A stretch of 64,000 nt of DNA from the NCBI GenBank assembly GCA_900468535.1, contig UBTY01000025.1, forward strand, positions 44,294 through 108,293, written 5' to 3'. This document shows positions 9,601 through 17,748 of the stretch, piece after piece. A program made the translations under genes and the position numbers. The number at the start of each line of letters is the position of its first letter. The stretch's first letter is position 1. Under the pieces are notes generated by a model that did not search any database, was not told where the DNA came from, and saw only the letters and a program-made list of their open reading frames with translations. This DNA comes from Hyphomicrobiales bacterium (GTDB taxonomy: Bacteria > Pseudomonadota > Alphaproteobacteria > Rhizobiales > Rhizobiaceae).

Positions 9601-10100
9601 CCAGCATGGCGCTTGGGCGCAAAAGCGAACCCTTCGTGTTGCGGGTATGGCTCTTCCTTGGTGGCGGCTGGTTCGAGGCGCGCGCACGGTATTTTCCGAC
9701 CAGCGGAAGGCTCTCGAGCGCCGTGTCGATCGGCCTTACCGCAGGTGTCGGCATGGATTTCGCCTTCGGGCCGTGCAGCGGCTTCGTCTATGCAATGCTC
9801 GGCGCCTACGCCGAGTTCGAAACGGACGGTTCCGTCGGCAAGAGCTTTTCGATTGCCGTTATCTTCCTGGTTCGCGGCGGTGTCGTGATCCTCGGGCGCT
9901 TCAATATCGGCCTCTCGATGCTTTTGGAACTTGTGTACCGCGACGATGGCAGCGCGGTGGCTCGCGGAACCCTGGAGGTTAGTTTCAAGATCTGCTGGTG
10001 CTGCGAGATCAAGGTTCGCCAAGCGATCACCTACTACCTCTCCGGCGCTCAGAAAAACGCCGCCACCGCCTCCGGCGACCATCTCGACAACTTCGCGTGA
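3618..10100 (+). CDS. Giant protein of unknown function (about 2160 aa), first of a pair
   Basis: One uninterrupted frame of about 2160 residues. ATG 3618 is preferred because GAGGG lies 7 bases upstream; GTG 3588 would add ten residues. There is no signal peptide. Roughly residues 1-1190 are mixed alpha/beta with many short strands and acidic turns and no motif I recognise. Residues about 1205-1695 are Ala/Glu/Arg/Lys-rich and strongly helical, looking like a long coiled coil. Residues about 1780-2160 are beta-rich with hydrophobic strands (such as VRGGVVILGRFNIGLSMLLE) and a Cys cluster, KICWCCEIKV, near the end. Base composition and codon choice look native. It is followed after 7 bp by another giant gene, so the two products are probably made together. 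Possible roles include a scaffold, filament or particle component; this is inference only. Confidence 0.75.
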   Translation: MEGVIARLAGRLYAINADGQRSRMQFGLDITGKLVFDNFFGADSTFQYIELFDGDETKLRFSLRTRGRFHYYAKDQQIVLAMLRSFQMASLLPDGPGLSCVLRWTLSQTGMFNADGSLNVFTYYASNYAGDAFPGDDAEISGYRSLKQLSNPSPSDSFERAIFATNAPVAISPDAYPLLARMLGQPTGIGFRDVKRIPPKADGKYKQPRAIGLRPAGIRRKAHDGDNDFLTFGGRVQVEPTSAKPGSANIVVDSRSASRVAIEITKPVDFHLIPDVFNQPDLDDPRKIDSALHSCVEITALSPHLFADLWNERVAQPYLSALRTVDDAHETSFVPLLQNVGNSKGESGEFDALFDMVQPDARSDDVGDIVLAVLRPTQAAAVFTADAVFPGLFTHDGLPVRRRVKVRVEREAIRDTFCWFDALPRASSILEIRVEIVADTDAGEEPSSALRFGALDFDVPGHAKEQAGRLEMRLAVTFDPADSAFPHYATSKRDPKRQAGRPRLPYPGEAIPRIVVHIDQFDLADVRPGAQDASTDSGRAFDAVLEPLRRRDVDTSDPEFPRVTREKRIAGNLSRDVPLVLVDRPKVTSKEDSLRTPFFLTGEEVTATGSNRRLALVLHRKPLRNTAGTPSTGEMKSGDRTIVIDAEPLTVAMANVPTFGLDLTQSEDSDGEIANWETSEFGGGKWEIAGVTDGFNLSFPPQATGEAFEKGAPWPPISPTGAEITVDYRLGTLARMSLQSSYFKQQYAEAPWNLRRILGSAGDRAPGAGLATARFEFLYGLASRLTSPGLRLAEIGARIGGLRTPLPARPKGIARSLTGTSRQPLVEAELYDRQRDLAAGFSKVYETRLAQFGIYREGTEGPLSVDDKVAFELRANAEVDPDPWDPQSKSTNLKGGATRGFESKNIFQEVMKKPASTRGQIIEPSFTALGGSGFMRAFFANGKTRIVSNTVVGRTDTYTLERIGRIGVFWNIAKHVIVYERTVLPPDQFAEEQEGQHLGRPVVRKVQEYVELLEPDRAYPEKSGGQKARGFVEACLFPTRRIPVKSSWGRDVEAGWIVPLWRSDADRDLFPKPDIRLRLASANTGASAAVLSRLSDPSQLVFFTSVREEDGDLPDQWLPVAGVDFVNAPAPSPTGRPVIDRADPDGRQPDDRMRDPMFDRCTFDVDSGSAPANLIAARAAGEPIGAVVETVSMMRSKPTGAGGGPGQAIALRAHLQAMADDARVLEARLNEAISTARGIVAGLWNASRAGDPVEDAIAQLEALKGEVRQRAASARQSTGAAASEAKTALDAARSKWTDEAASFQGTATKAIEETLNRRLDALIKALGDLQADPHLFEGATASSAKNVARQIEQALALPRSQLLTGINRVSAAFEQLDRGVAGLLGGISDAARSVADSAAGVERTIVSLPDAGQVLSAYDQFHRLTMDTIDSILDNARRGLPPVVMNEKIFPVGSSYVSLSVLLGALRTALVQVHATAFSEAQKAEANLSGVRAAVGEALHRAVDAIEAAGSGMTALNAAVDGYRQQAAASLGAFTTGLGDVCRDCLAVLYEICRKPADDLRKRVEGELQKLTDKAVSSKLAIAAATKSAMNDLGGLLDGVGRSMADEEKAIGDVIDGAAVAATTTITGLEGSLIQAIDAGISVLRRDGGAIKEAAERLEDGAKAIASGLQQQIPPSVAENIRALEEGYKRLSNAPSFQNPSDTLALVRAAGASPILPNLSFNRDRIAYFFDDARDAIRTSPVVALMNRLDDDLKALGIRLPTDEILDRFAPKGLENFDFSQIFPDLAGLKLDGLFKNFHLPAFASDKIKISHGFDKASLSGWAKAEASTSLGDRSEIFEFGPLNLSMVSGTFAALADFAIDPQGLSKRTTKAEITGDWELAFSGHPLVTLEETRVFFEDGKGLDVDIDPRRVRLDNSIKFLSDLIKSFSDPNSGFFLEMLEANGVPAGISARIELPLPPLSFGAFSATGMRFATSFELVALKKGEGRPGEFALATSMALGRKSEPFVLRVWLFLGGGWFEARARYFPTSGRLSSAVSIGLTAGVGMDFAFGPCSGFVYAMLGAYAEFETDGSVGKSFSIAVIFLVRGGVVILGRFNIGLSMLLELVYRDDGSAVARGTLEVSFKICWCCEIKVRQAITYYLSGAQKNAATASGDHLDNFA

Positions 10101-10107
10101 GGGTTCC

Positions 10108-13100
10108 ATGAAAATCGTTCTTCTATGTGATCTCGTCGCAGCGCCGGGCGGCGGCCAGAATATCTTCGGGATCCGCCTCTCTGGCGCCGGCCTTCGCCTG
10201 TCTCCCGGGGACGATCCGGCAAAAAGCGATCTTTTCAAACGCGCAGCTGCTACGCCGCTTCCCTTATCGCCCGACCAGGGGCTGGACGACTATCTCGATA
10301 TCCTCGGCGAGGATGCCGGCCCGCTCTTTCCCTGGATCGGCGGTGAACTTGGTTTCTCGTCATTCTGCGCGACTGCCCCTTCGGCTGGCCTTCCGAGCGG
10401 AAATATCATCGCATCCGACGAGCAGGAATTGTTGCTCCCCGCCGGCAGCGAGACAGGAGAGCCGGATTTCGAGCTCGCCGATCAAAGCTGGCGCTGGCTT
10501 CTCTACACGGCCCTGCGCGATCTCGGCGGACCGGATCGCACGAATTGCTTTTCAGATCTGCGCCCCTTCGTGCTCGCGGGGTTGAACGATAGCAACCATC
10601 GCAAGCGGCTCGATGAGATCGACGGCGACAAAATGTGCTTCCAATACGAGGCCTTTCTGGCTGGGCTCGCCTCGATGGCTGCGCCGATCCCGCACGGGCG
10701 CCTCAACCTGGTCCGGTTCACCCGCCTCGACAGCCTGCCTAACGTCCAGTCGGGGGAACGGACCTTGCTGGTTGCCGCGCCTCGTCTGAAGCCGCGCAAA
10801 AGCAGCACGGTGTTCGAGCCGGATATCAGCGATCCCTCGAAGATCGTTTGGGAGACCACGCCGGCTGGTGTCGTTGCGACGATACCCTATGCGACGACTT
10901 TCAACGGCCTGCCGATCGAGGCGATCTGCCGTGCGGTGGATCCACGGGCATCAGGGAGCAGTGACACCAGCTTTCTCGATCGCGATACGTTCTGGGTGCG
11001 CAGGACCCATACCGGCGACGCGTCGGATCCGAGAAAAGGTGTGGCCTTTGATGACGCCATGGCGAGGCTGCCCGCGAAGCTATCAGAGGCATTCAGCCTG
11101 GCGGAGTTGCTCGTCGGCGCGATCGAGAACGACGCGGCCACGCAGGATACCCCGATCGCCAGCGCCATTGCTGGCGGCGACAAGCGAAAAGGTGCCGGGC
11201 TTCTGTCGGAGGCCGTCCTGATAGCGCTTCGCGATATCGTAGGGCCGGGTTGCATCGCATTGGATGCACCGCATGTCGGCGATGCGAAGCTGGTGACTGG
11301 GCCAAATGGATCACCCGTGCATGCGGCGATCATCGAGCAGGTCAACGAGGCCGTGCCGTACGGTTTGCGCCTGCAAGATACGGATGCAATTGCCACAGCC
11401 GTGACCAACGCGGATCGCGTCTTCCGCAACGCTTTTCGTCTGAAGACGCCCGATCAGGAGGCCCAGCTTGGCCGATGGTTCGACATCCTTGCGTCGGTAT
11501 TGGGGCCGGCTTTGGGCTTGCCAAATGACGGAGTCGAATTTGCCAGTGCGCTGGCCGATGCCATGGCTGACAACGTCGATCAACCGGAGGCGTTCGAGCC
11601 GGCGTTGCTGCGCAAGGTCGTCGATGGGGCAATCACCGCCACTAACGCAGCGGCGATCCAGATTGCCGTCTGGCGCGACGCTGTTTCCGGGCAGGAGAGT
11701 TTGCGACCGTGGTCCTCTGCTGCCGAGACTGCCTTTGGCTCTCTTTTTGAACAGGGTTTCAACGTTGTCAGGATACTGAAGGCTTCCAACATCGACCTGG
11801 CATGGACCGATCCAGAGGGGATCTGGCGAAACGCGGGAGCGCCGGATCAGACAGACCTGGATATTCTTTGCGGAGCTGACAGTGATGGTGACCGCGGAAG
11901 TATTCGTGACTCTGTCATCTCCAGCCTTTTCGGTACGCTCTGCGAGAGCGACGCCAGCGGGATGACCCCGCTCGAAGCCAGATACGAGAGCTGCCATGGC
12001 CGGATCGGCAAGCTTCCAGCCGGCGCGCGGGAGGCAATCGCAACCGGGGTCGACACAATACTCAGAGCACAGAGGGGCGATTGGTTCCCGCAGCCGACAG
12101 TCGATAGCGATGGAGACACGCTGCTATCGGGCAATCTGGCGGCGGATGCACATCCCGTGATGCTCCAGGTCGATCGTCTTGTCGTGGCAGCACAAAGCAC
12201 GACAGATCTGAACGACGACATGGCGGGCTACGGGATGATGATGCGCCGCTCGGCCCCCTCCGAGGACTGGCGTTGCCTGACGGCGGGATTTGCGGAGATC
12301 AATCCTGACGCCGGCTATGGTGTGGGACCTAAGCCGGTCGAGTTTACCAATGCTCCGCCGACAGTGCTTTCAGCATTGCCGATTGGTTATGTTGGACGTG
12401 CTCCGCAAGCAATCCTGCCTTATGACAACAGGCCGGTGATCGGCGACTCGCAGGGAGCCATGAAGCCGGACGACCAGCCTTCCGGTGACGTTCCGCTGGT
12501 ACGCATAATCCGCCAGGTGCAGCCGCGTGTCCAGGAAAGGCCGCCGGCTGAAACGCTGCTGCCGTTTCTCGCTTACGGCGCGACCTACGAGATCGCACCT
12601 TTCGGTATCTCCAATCAGGGCGGTCTACCGATCGAGATCCGAGACAATGATTTTCCTGCCATGTTCGATCCCTCGAAGCTCGCTGAGGAACATTTCTCGC
12701 CGCCGCCGGAAGCAATCCGCCGTTTCACCTATCTGCGGCGGACCGGGATCGGATCGCTTCGCGTCGATCCTGCAGCAACGGGTCGAGAAGCATTTCATCC
12801 CTTACTGCCTGGAAAGGATGTGAAGCCGATTGCGGAAGAGATTTCAGTCCCGACGGTCGCCGTCGAGCCATGGAACACATCGGCTTCGACCGGGAGCCGG
12901 CCGCTGAAGATGAAGACCGCCCTCCTGCTTTCAAACGGCGATGGCGATCCATTCAGTCAGACTGCGGGGAAACTGGTGCTCACGATCGAGGCGCCAGTCA
13001 CGCCTATCGAGGATTTCGACCGCTGGATTGCGCTCGATGAGGCTTTGCTCAATCAGAATAGCGCCGAGAAGCTCAAGTTGCGGGATTTCCGAAAGGCCGT

Positions 13101-15891
13101 CCGAACGCGGCATGCCGCGTTGACAGCGGAGCTCCACGAGTTGGAACAACAACGGCGTCGTGCCGACTCCGGTGCCCTCAAGGCTAGGTCTGAAGAAATC
13201 AAGAAGGAACTTGTCATCCAGGATCCCGCAGTGGATGCGCTCGCGATCTCAGTGCGGCGCGTGCGACGGGATGGGGCGCTTGTGGCGGATTCGAGCGCAC
13301 CCTTTGCGCCGGTATTCGTACCGTGGGGCTGGAACTGGGATGCCGATACGAGTGCGCAGAATCCCTTTGCCAGCCGACCGTCGATCAACCTCACTTGCGT
13401 CGTCCAGCGGGAGGCTAAAACTGCGTTCGACAGCGGCAGCAGAACAGTTACGGTCGCATCGGGTGACGTCGTTGTCGTGCAGCTCTTCTCTGCAGTCAGG
13501 ACGGAACGGTTTTCCGGCAAGGTCGATCCCGCCGGTGAACGCCGCTTCGACAAGGTTGTGCGGGAAGCATCGATTGGCGATGTGGATGTTGTCGACCCAG
13601 CCGACGGACGGCAATACCGACTGTTCAGCATTCATGAGTTTGCCGTCGAGGCGGCTGCCAGCCAGCTGCCGGAGCCAGCAGAGATCGCACAACGGATTTC
13701 CGGGACGATCGTGAGCGGTGGCGGCTCGCCTGATGAGCGGGAGGGCGATTTCCGACTGGACTTCATCCGGTCGACGTCTGCAAGAATGGATGCAATCGGT
13801 GCGATTGCTGTCGGTGCACAGGCCTGGCGCTGGACAGGGCGGCCCGTACCGCCGTTCCCTTTCAAGAAGGAAGGAACCTTCAATGATTTTCCGTCGGTGC
13901 CGCCAGCGGATCCATACGACGATGACATAAGCAAGCGGGCAGCTCCGCCATCGCCCAGCGAATATCCCTTTCTTTGGGATGTCGCCGGATTTGCCGAACG
14001 GCTGGGCGAGACGTTGGACGATACGCCAACGGCCGTGCCCATTACCGAGATGATCGGATCGTCGCCAACCAAGACACTGCCGATCCGGATCGCGCTTAAC
14101 TCGACGGGTCGGCGCGAGAGCACCCGATATCTGCGCTTTGCGGCTACGGCGTATTCGCGCTACGCAGCCGCCTATCGGGCGGTTGGAGCTCCGGTGCTGC
14201 CGGTCAAGGCGCGTTGGGAAAGCGCCAGCGGCTGGTCGACGCCGTGGTACCGAATGTTTCGTCCGGCCCGCAGCACGAGAGATCTGCCACCTCCGACTGT
14301 CAGGGCGGTTCTTCCCTTGACGCGTGCTCTGGCGGAAGGGGATGAGGCATCTCCGGTTGCCGGGGTGCTGGCGGTGGTCGATGGGGCTTGGTTCGAGCAT
14401 TCCGGGCTGGGCGATTGGATGCTCGGCGGTGTCGACATCGCACAGCGGACAACGTTCCGCGAGAAAAGTGCCTCGATCAGCGTGAGTGCGGTCGAGATGG
14501 GGCCTGATCCTTTGGTTCGAGCCTATGGTCTGAGCTCAACATCGCCAGCGGTAAAGAAGACACCGAGGAGCCATGACGAGTTGCGAAACGTCGCGCCGCT
14601 GACCGTTGCGGGGCCGCTCGGCCACAGCTTCGACACCGGAACCGCAACGGGATTGTTTCTCAACAGTTCGTTCGTCATCAGCCCACCTGAGTTCACGCAT
14701 GAAGATCCGGATGCCTGGTGGATGGCCAAGCTCTCGTTCCGCCGGCTGGTGCTTGCCGAGGCAACTGACGGCTATTGGCAGGACGTGTCATTACTTCCGG
14801 CAAAGTCCACTTCGTCGCAGATTTCAATCACCCAGCCCGCTACGGGGCCGGAGAAAGAGACGGCAACGGCAACGTTCACCTTTGCCGCAAGCCTTGCCCG
14901 CGGTCAGAAGGATGGGACGAAACTAGTCAGCAAGGCATTTTCGGTTGCAGCCAAATGGTCGGGCGGCGCGTGCAGTCTCACGATCGACGGCGCTGCCAAC
15001 AAGACGTTCGCGCTTCCAACGCTGGCGTTCGATCTCCGCGTTGTCGCCGTCCGCCGCGTTTCAGAGATCGAACGCGACGGCGGAGCCGTATCGTACGCCT
15101 GGTTCGACATCTTCCTATTGGTCAAGCCCTCGGGCGGGCATTGGAGGCTTGCCTGGCAAACCGAGTGGTTTGATGCGCTGCAGTCAGACGAGCTTCCGGA
15201 TGCCGATCCTGCGACGACAGAACTGACCGTCAATCTCACGCGGACGGCGGAGGGAGCCCAAACCGGCGAATTACGGGTGAGCCGATCGCTTCAGATATCC
15301 GAACCTACCGAAGGGCGTTGGGCGCAGTTCATGCCAAACATGGCAGCGCTAGTGCGGTCGAGCCGCGTATCGCTTGCAGGCCTCGCGATGCAGGTGGATC
15401 CTGACAACACCAAGAATCTGCTGTTGAGCGCAGGCGGCAGGCAATGGGGCTGGCTCGGCACGAATGGACTGCTTTCGGAGCGTGTCAGGGGGCGGGAGAA
15501 CCAGGGGCTTTTCAATTTGCTGCTGGTGACGAAAAGCATAACCAGCGTGTCCGGAGAACCGGACGAGATATTTGTCGGGCTGTTTCACTCGCCGGAAGGC
15601 TACGACAGCAACAAGAAAGCCGTCGGTTTGCAGCCGTTCGCGCTTCATGCCGGTGGAGAACTTACCGGCCAGGCACTCATCGGCAGAATTCTCACCGCTC
15701 GATCCGGGCGTGCGAACCTGCAGCAGGCCGATATCCAGAGATGGCTCGAAGATCCATGGGGGCAGTTCTTCCCGCCCGAGAATGGTGAACCTGTGGATCC
15801 CGCAAAAGTCTTCGGAGGCCAGGAACAGGCGGACGTTCCGTTGCAAATTATCGAGATCTACGCACCGATAGCGATTATCGGGACTGCCTGA
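10108..15891 (+). CDS. Giant protein of unknown function (about 1927 aa), second of a pair
   Basis: 1927 residues. The frame stays open upstream to 9931, but the ATG at 10108 follows GTGAGGGTTCC just behind the previous stop, so translation is probably coupled. The N-terminus (MKIVLLCDLVAAPGGG) is a short strand and loop, not a signal peptide. The protein is mostly mixed alpha/beta. A short coiled-coil-like stretch rich in Glu, Gln, Arg and Lys lies at about residues 990-1040. Several Trp-rich beta segments follow (WGWNWDADTS, WSTPWYRMFRP), and the C-terminus is hydrophobic (IIEIYAPIAIIG). No nuclease, ATPase, protease, VgrG, Rhs or Tc-toxin signature was seen. Size, pairing and lack of known domains suggest a dedicated partner of the upstream giant protein. 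Confidence 0.75.
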   Translation: MKIVLLCDLVAAPGGGQNIFGIRLSGAGLRLSPGDDPAKSDLFKRAAATPLPLSPDQGLDDYLDILGEDAGPLFPWIGGELGFSSFCATAPSAGLPSGNIIASDEQELLLPAGSETGEPDFELADQSWRWLLYTALRDLGGPDRTNCFSDLRPFVLAGLNDSNHRKRLDEIDGDKMCFQYEAFLAGLASMAAPIPHGRLNLVRFTRLDSLPNVQSGERTLLVAAPRLKPRKSSTVFEPDISDPSKIVWETTPAGVVATIPYATTFNGLPIEAICRAVDPRASGSSDTSFLDRDTFWVRRTHTGDASDPRKGVAFDDAMARLPAKLSEAFSLAELLVGAIENDAATQDTPIASAIAGGDKRKGAGLLSEAVLIALRDIVGPGCIALDAPHVGDAKLVTGPNGSPVHAAIIEQVNEAVPYGLRLQDTDAIATAVTNADRVFRNAFRLKTPDQEAQLGRWFDILASVLGPALGLPNDGVEFASALADAMADNVDQPEAFEPALLRKVVDGAITATNAAAIQIAVWRDAVSGQESLRPWSSAAETAFGSLFEQGFNVVRILKASNIDLAWTDPEGIWRNAGAPDQTDLDILCGADSDGDRGSIRDSVISSLFGTLCESDASGMTPLEARYESCHGRIGKLPAGAREAIATGVDTILRAQRGDWFPQPTVDSDGDTLLSGNLAADAHPVMLQVDRLVVAAQSTTDLNDDMAGYGMMMRRSAPSEDWRCLTAGFAEINPDAGYGVGPKPVEFTNAPPTVLSALPIGYVGRAPQAILPYDNRPVIGDSQGAMKPDDQPSGDVPLVRIIRQVQPRVQERPPAETLLPFLAYGATYEIAPFGISNQGGLPIEIRDNDFPAMFDPSKLAEEHFSPPPEAIRRFTYLRRTGIGSLRVDPAATGREAFHPLLPGKDVKPIAEEISVPTVAVEPWNTSASTGSRPLKMKTALLLSNGDGDPFSQTAGKLVLTIEAPVTPIEDFDRWIALDEALLNQNSAEKLKLRDFRKAVRTRHAALTAELHELEQQRRRADSGALKARSEEIKKELVIQDPAVDALAISVRRVRRDGALVADSSAPFAPVFVPWGWNWDADTSAQNPFASRPSINLTCVVQREAKTAFDSGSRTVTVASGDVVVVQLFSAVRTERFSGKVDPAGERRFDKVVREASIGDVDVVDPADGRQYRLFSIHEFAVEAAASQLPEPAEIAQRISGTIVSGGGSPDEREGDFRLDFIRSTSARMDAIGAIAVGAQAWRWTGRPVPPFPFKKEGTFNDFPSVPPADPYDDDISKRAAPPSPSEYPFLWDVAGFAERLGETLDDTPTAVPITEMIGSSPTKTLPIRIALNSTGRRESTRYLRFAATAYSRYAAAYRAVGAPVLPVKARWESASGWSTPWYRMFRPARSTRDLPPPTVRAVLPLTRALAEGDEASPVAGVLAVVDGAWFEHSGLGDWMLGGVDIAQRTTFREKSASISVSAVEMGPDPLVRAYGLSSTSPAVKKTPRSHDELRNVAPLTVAGPLGHSFDTGTATGLFLNSSFVISPPEFTHEDPDAWWMAKLSFRRLVLAEATDGYWQDVSLLPAKSTSSQISITQPATGPEKETATATFTFAASLARGQKDGTKLVSKAFSVAAKWSGGACSLTIDGAANKTFALPTLAFDLRVVAVRRVSEIERDGGAVSYAWFDIFLLVKPSGGHWRLAWQTEWFDALQSDELPDADPATTELTVNLTRTAEGAQTGELRVSRSLQISEPTEGRWAQFMPNMAALVRSSRVSLAGLAMQVDPDNTKNLLLSAGGRQWGWLGTNGLLSERVRGRENQGLFNLLLVTKSITSVSGEPDEIFVGLFHSPEGYDSNKKAVGLQPFALHAGGELTGQALIGRILTARSGRANLQQADIQRWLEDPWGQFFPPENGEPVDPAKVFGGQEQADVPLQIIEIYAPIAIIGTA

Positions 15892-15956
15892 TGAAGCGTT
15901 GGCGCGCAGGTTTCACTGCGATCTGGAAAAGAGTCTATGCCGCTTTGACTGCTTAA
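15891..15956 (+). CDS. Candidate 21-residue peptide ORF overlapping the giant gene's stop
   Basis: The stop TGA of the upstream gene overlaps an ATG (TGATG), which opens a 21-codon frame ending in TAA. The peptide is basic and aromatic (MKRWRAGFTAIWKRVYAALTA, Lys/Arg/Trp-rich, amphipathic). The stop-start overlap is the arrangement used for translational coupling in this genome (as in panC-panB), but chance cannot be excluded at this length. Confidence 0.3.
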   Translation: MKRWRAGFTAIWKRVYAALTA

Positions 15957-15979
15957 TCGATATAATGGCGCTGCTCGCG

Positions 15980-16008
15980 TTGACGCTTTTGCTCAAATCG
16001 AGTTTTAT
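15980..16008 (+). promoter_or_regulatory. Candidate sigma-70 promoter for panCB
   Basis: TTGACG (-35) is followed after 17 bases by TTTTAT (-10, four of six matches), about 40 bases before the panC start. This lies downstream of the giant gene's stop and would give panCB its own promoter. Confidence 0.45.
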
Positions 16009-16050
16009 CCGCCGCCTTCCGGCTGGTGCCGGAACGGGAGGAGATGACAC

Positions 16051-16920
16051 ATGCGCCTTATCGAGACCGTCGCCGAACTGCGCGACTGCCTTGGCAATTT
16101 TCGACGTGAAGGCAAGACCGTCGGCTTCGTGCCGACCATGGGCTTTCTGCACGTCGGGCACATGACATTGGTTTCGCAGGCGAAGGCGCAGAACGACGTG
16201 ACTGTCGTATCGATCTTCGTCAATCCGCTGCAGTTCGGCGCGAACGAAGATCTGGCGCGCTACCCGCGCGATCTCGCGCGCGACAGCGCACTTCTAGATG
16301 CGGCTGATGTCGACGTGTTGTTCGCGCCGTCCGTTTCGGAAATGTACCCGCATCCGATGAAAACTGTGGTGGACGTTCCCGAATTGGGCCGGGAGCTCGA
16401 AGGGGCCGTGCGACCAGGCCACTTTGCCGGCGTCGCGACAGTCGTCACGAAGCTCTTCAATCTCGTGCAGCCGGATGCCGCCTATTTCGGTGAGAAAGAC
16501 TACCAACAGGTGGCGCTGATCCGCCGGATGGTCGACGATCTGGCGCAGCCGGTTCGTGTCGTGCCGGTTCCGACCGTTCGCGAGCCCGACGGATTGGCCT
16601 GCTCCTCACGCAACGTCTATCTCAACCCGCAGGAGCGCGCCGCTGCCGTTATCGTTCCCCGGGCTCTGGAAGAAGCGGAGCGGCTTTACCGGGAGGGTTG
16701 CGACGATCCGGCCAGCCTCGAGGCAGCATTGACGCAGTTCATCGGCGCCGAACCACTGGCTATCCCCGAAGTCGTCGCTGTTCGCGACCCCGTGACGCTG
16801 GCGCCGTTGACCAGTTTGCAGGCCGGACCGGTGCTCGTTGCGCTTTTCGTTCGCATCGGCAATACGCGCCTCCTCGATAACCGCGTCATCGGCGCCACGA
16901 ACCAGACGAGGGCTGCCTGA
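16051..16920 (+). CDS. panC: Pantoate--beta-alanine ligase
   Basis: 289 residues, the normal length for PanC. It condenses pantoate with beta-alanine using ATP, the last step of pantothenate (vitamin B5) synthesis, in the cytoplasm. The ATP-binding signature is clear: [16 protein letters not shown], the HxGH nucleotidyl-transferase motif. Further family segments are [35 protein letters not shown] and the KMSKS-like loop region [12 protein letters not shown] strong ribosome binding site (GGGAGGAG) precedes the ATG. The stop overlaps the panB start (TGATG), forming a two-gene pantothenate operon. Confidence 0.97.
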   Translation: MRLIETVAELRDCLGNFRREGKTVGFVPTMGFLHVGHMTLVSQAKAQNDVTVVSIFVNPLQFGANEDLARYPRDLARDSALLDAADVDVLFAPSVSEMYPHPMKTVVDVPELGRELEGAVRPGHFAGVATVVTKLFNLVQPDAAYFGEKDYQQVALIRRMVDDLAQPVRVVPVPTVREPDGLACSSRNVYLNPQERAAAVIVPRALEEAERLYREGCDDPASLEAALTQFIGAEPLAIPEVVAVRDPVTLAPLTSLQAGPVLVALFVRIGNTRLLDNRVIGATNQTRAA

Positions 16921-17741
16921 TGAGTACGCACGGTAGTCAGAAGCGGCTGAACACCAGCTCTATCCGCAAGATGAAGGGCAAGGCGCGGGTAGTCTGCCTG
17001 ACGGCCTATACGACGCCGATCGCCAAGCTTCTCGATCCGCATTGTGACCTGCTGCTGGTGGGCGACTCCGTCGGCATGGTCCTCTATGGAATGGAAACGA
17101 CCGTGGGCGTGACGCTGGACATGATGGCCGCCCATGGGCGCGCCGTGATGCGTGGCGTTCAGCATGCATGCGTCATTGTCGACCTGCCGTTCGGGAGCTA
17201 CCAGGAATCAAAGGAGCAAGCCTTCCGCAGCGCGGTGAGGTTAATGCAGGAAACCGGCTGCGACGGCGTCAAGCTCGAAGGCGGCGAGGAAATGGCCGAG
17301 ACCATCGAATTTCTGGTGGCGCGCGGTATCCCTGTCTTCGGACATGTCGGCCTGATGCCGCAGCTCGTCAACACGTCGGGTGGCTTTCGTTCGCTGGGGC
17401 ATTCGGACGAGGAGGCGGAGAAGATCCGGCGCGATTCCCAGGCGGTCGCGCAGGCCGGCGCTTTTGCGATCGTGATCGAAGGCACGGTCGAGCCGCTTGC
17501 GCGCGAAATTACGGTATCGGTCGGTGTTCCGACCATCGGTATTGGCGCATCGCCGGCTTGCGACGGTCAGGTGCTCGTCTCAGATGACATGCTTGGCCTC
17601 TTCAACGACTTCAAGCCGAAATTCGTGAAGCGGTTCGCCGAGCTTGGCCCGATGGTGTCGAGTGCGGTGGAAAGTTATGCCGAGGACGTGCGAGCCGGTC
17701 GTTTCCCGGCCGCCGAGCATACGTTTCAGGTCCGGAAATAG
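16920..17741 (+). CDS. panB: 3-methyl-2-oxobutanoate hydroxymethyltransferase
   Basis: 273 residues, matching PanB. It transfers a hydroxymethyl group from methylene-tetrahydrofolate to 2-oxoisovalerate to give ketopantoate, the first committed step of pantothenate synthesis. Family marks are [31 protein letters not shown] with the metal-binding Asp, the active-site segment [18 protein letters not shown] and [14 protein letters not shown]. The start codon overlaps the panC stop, so translation is coupled. The next gene, on the other strand, converges 7 bp away. Confidence 0.97.
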   Translation: MSTHGSQKRLNTSSIRKMKGKARVVCLTAYTTPIAKLLDPHCDLLLVGDSVGMVLYGMETTVGVTLDMMAAHGRAVMRGVQHACVIVDLPFGSYQESKEQAFRSAVRLMQETGCDGVKLEGGEEMAETIEFLVARGIPVFGHVGLMPQLVNTSGGFRSLGHSDEEAEKIRRDSQAVAQAGAFAIVIEGTVEPLAREITVSVGVPTIGIGASPACDGQVLVSDDMLGLFNDFKPKFVKRFAELGPMVSSAVESYAEDVRAGRFPAAEHTFQVRK

Positions 17742-17748
17742 CGCGCGG

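Noticed and set aside
8667..10238. 523-residue open frame on the minus strand
   Set aside because: It lies entirely antisense to the giant gene pair, has no ribosome binding site or recognisable domain, and its composition is that of a shadow frame in GC-rich DNA.
13249..14400. 383-residue minus-strand open frame
   Set aside because: Arg-rich shadow of giant gene two; no start signal or domain.
3618..15891. Toxin complex, Rhs/VgrG or contractile injection system as an explanation of the giant pair
   Set aside because: No Tc, Rhs, YD-repeat, PAAR, VgrG, sheath, baseplate or AAA ATPase features are visible in or around the two proteins.
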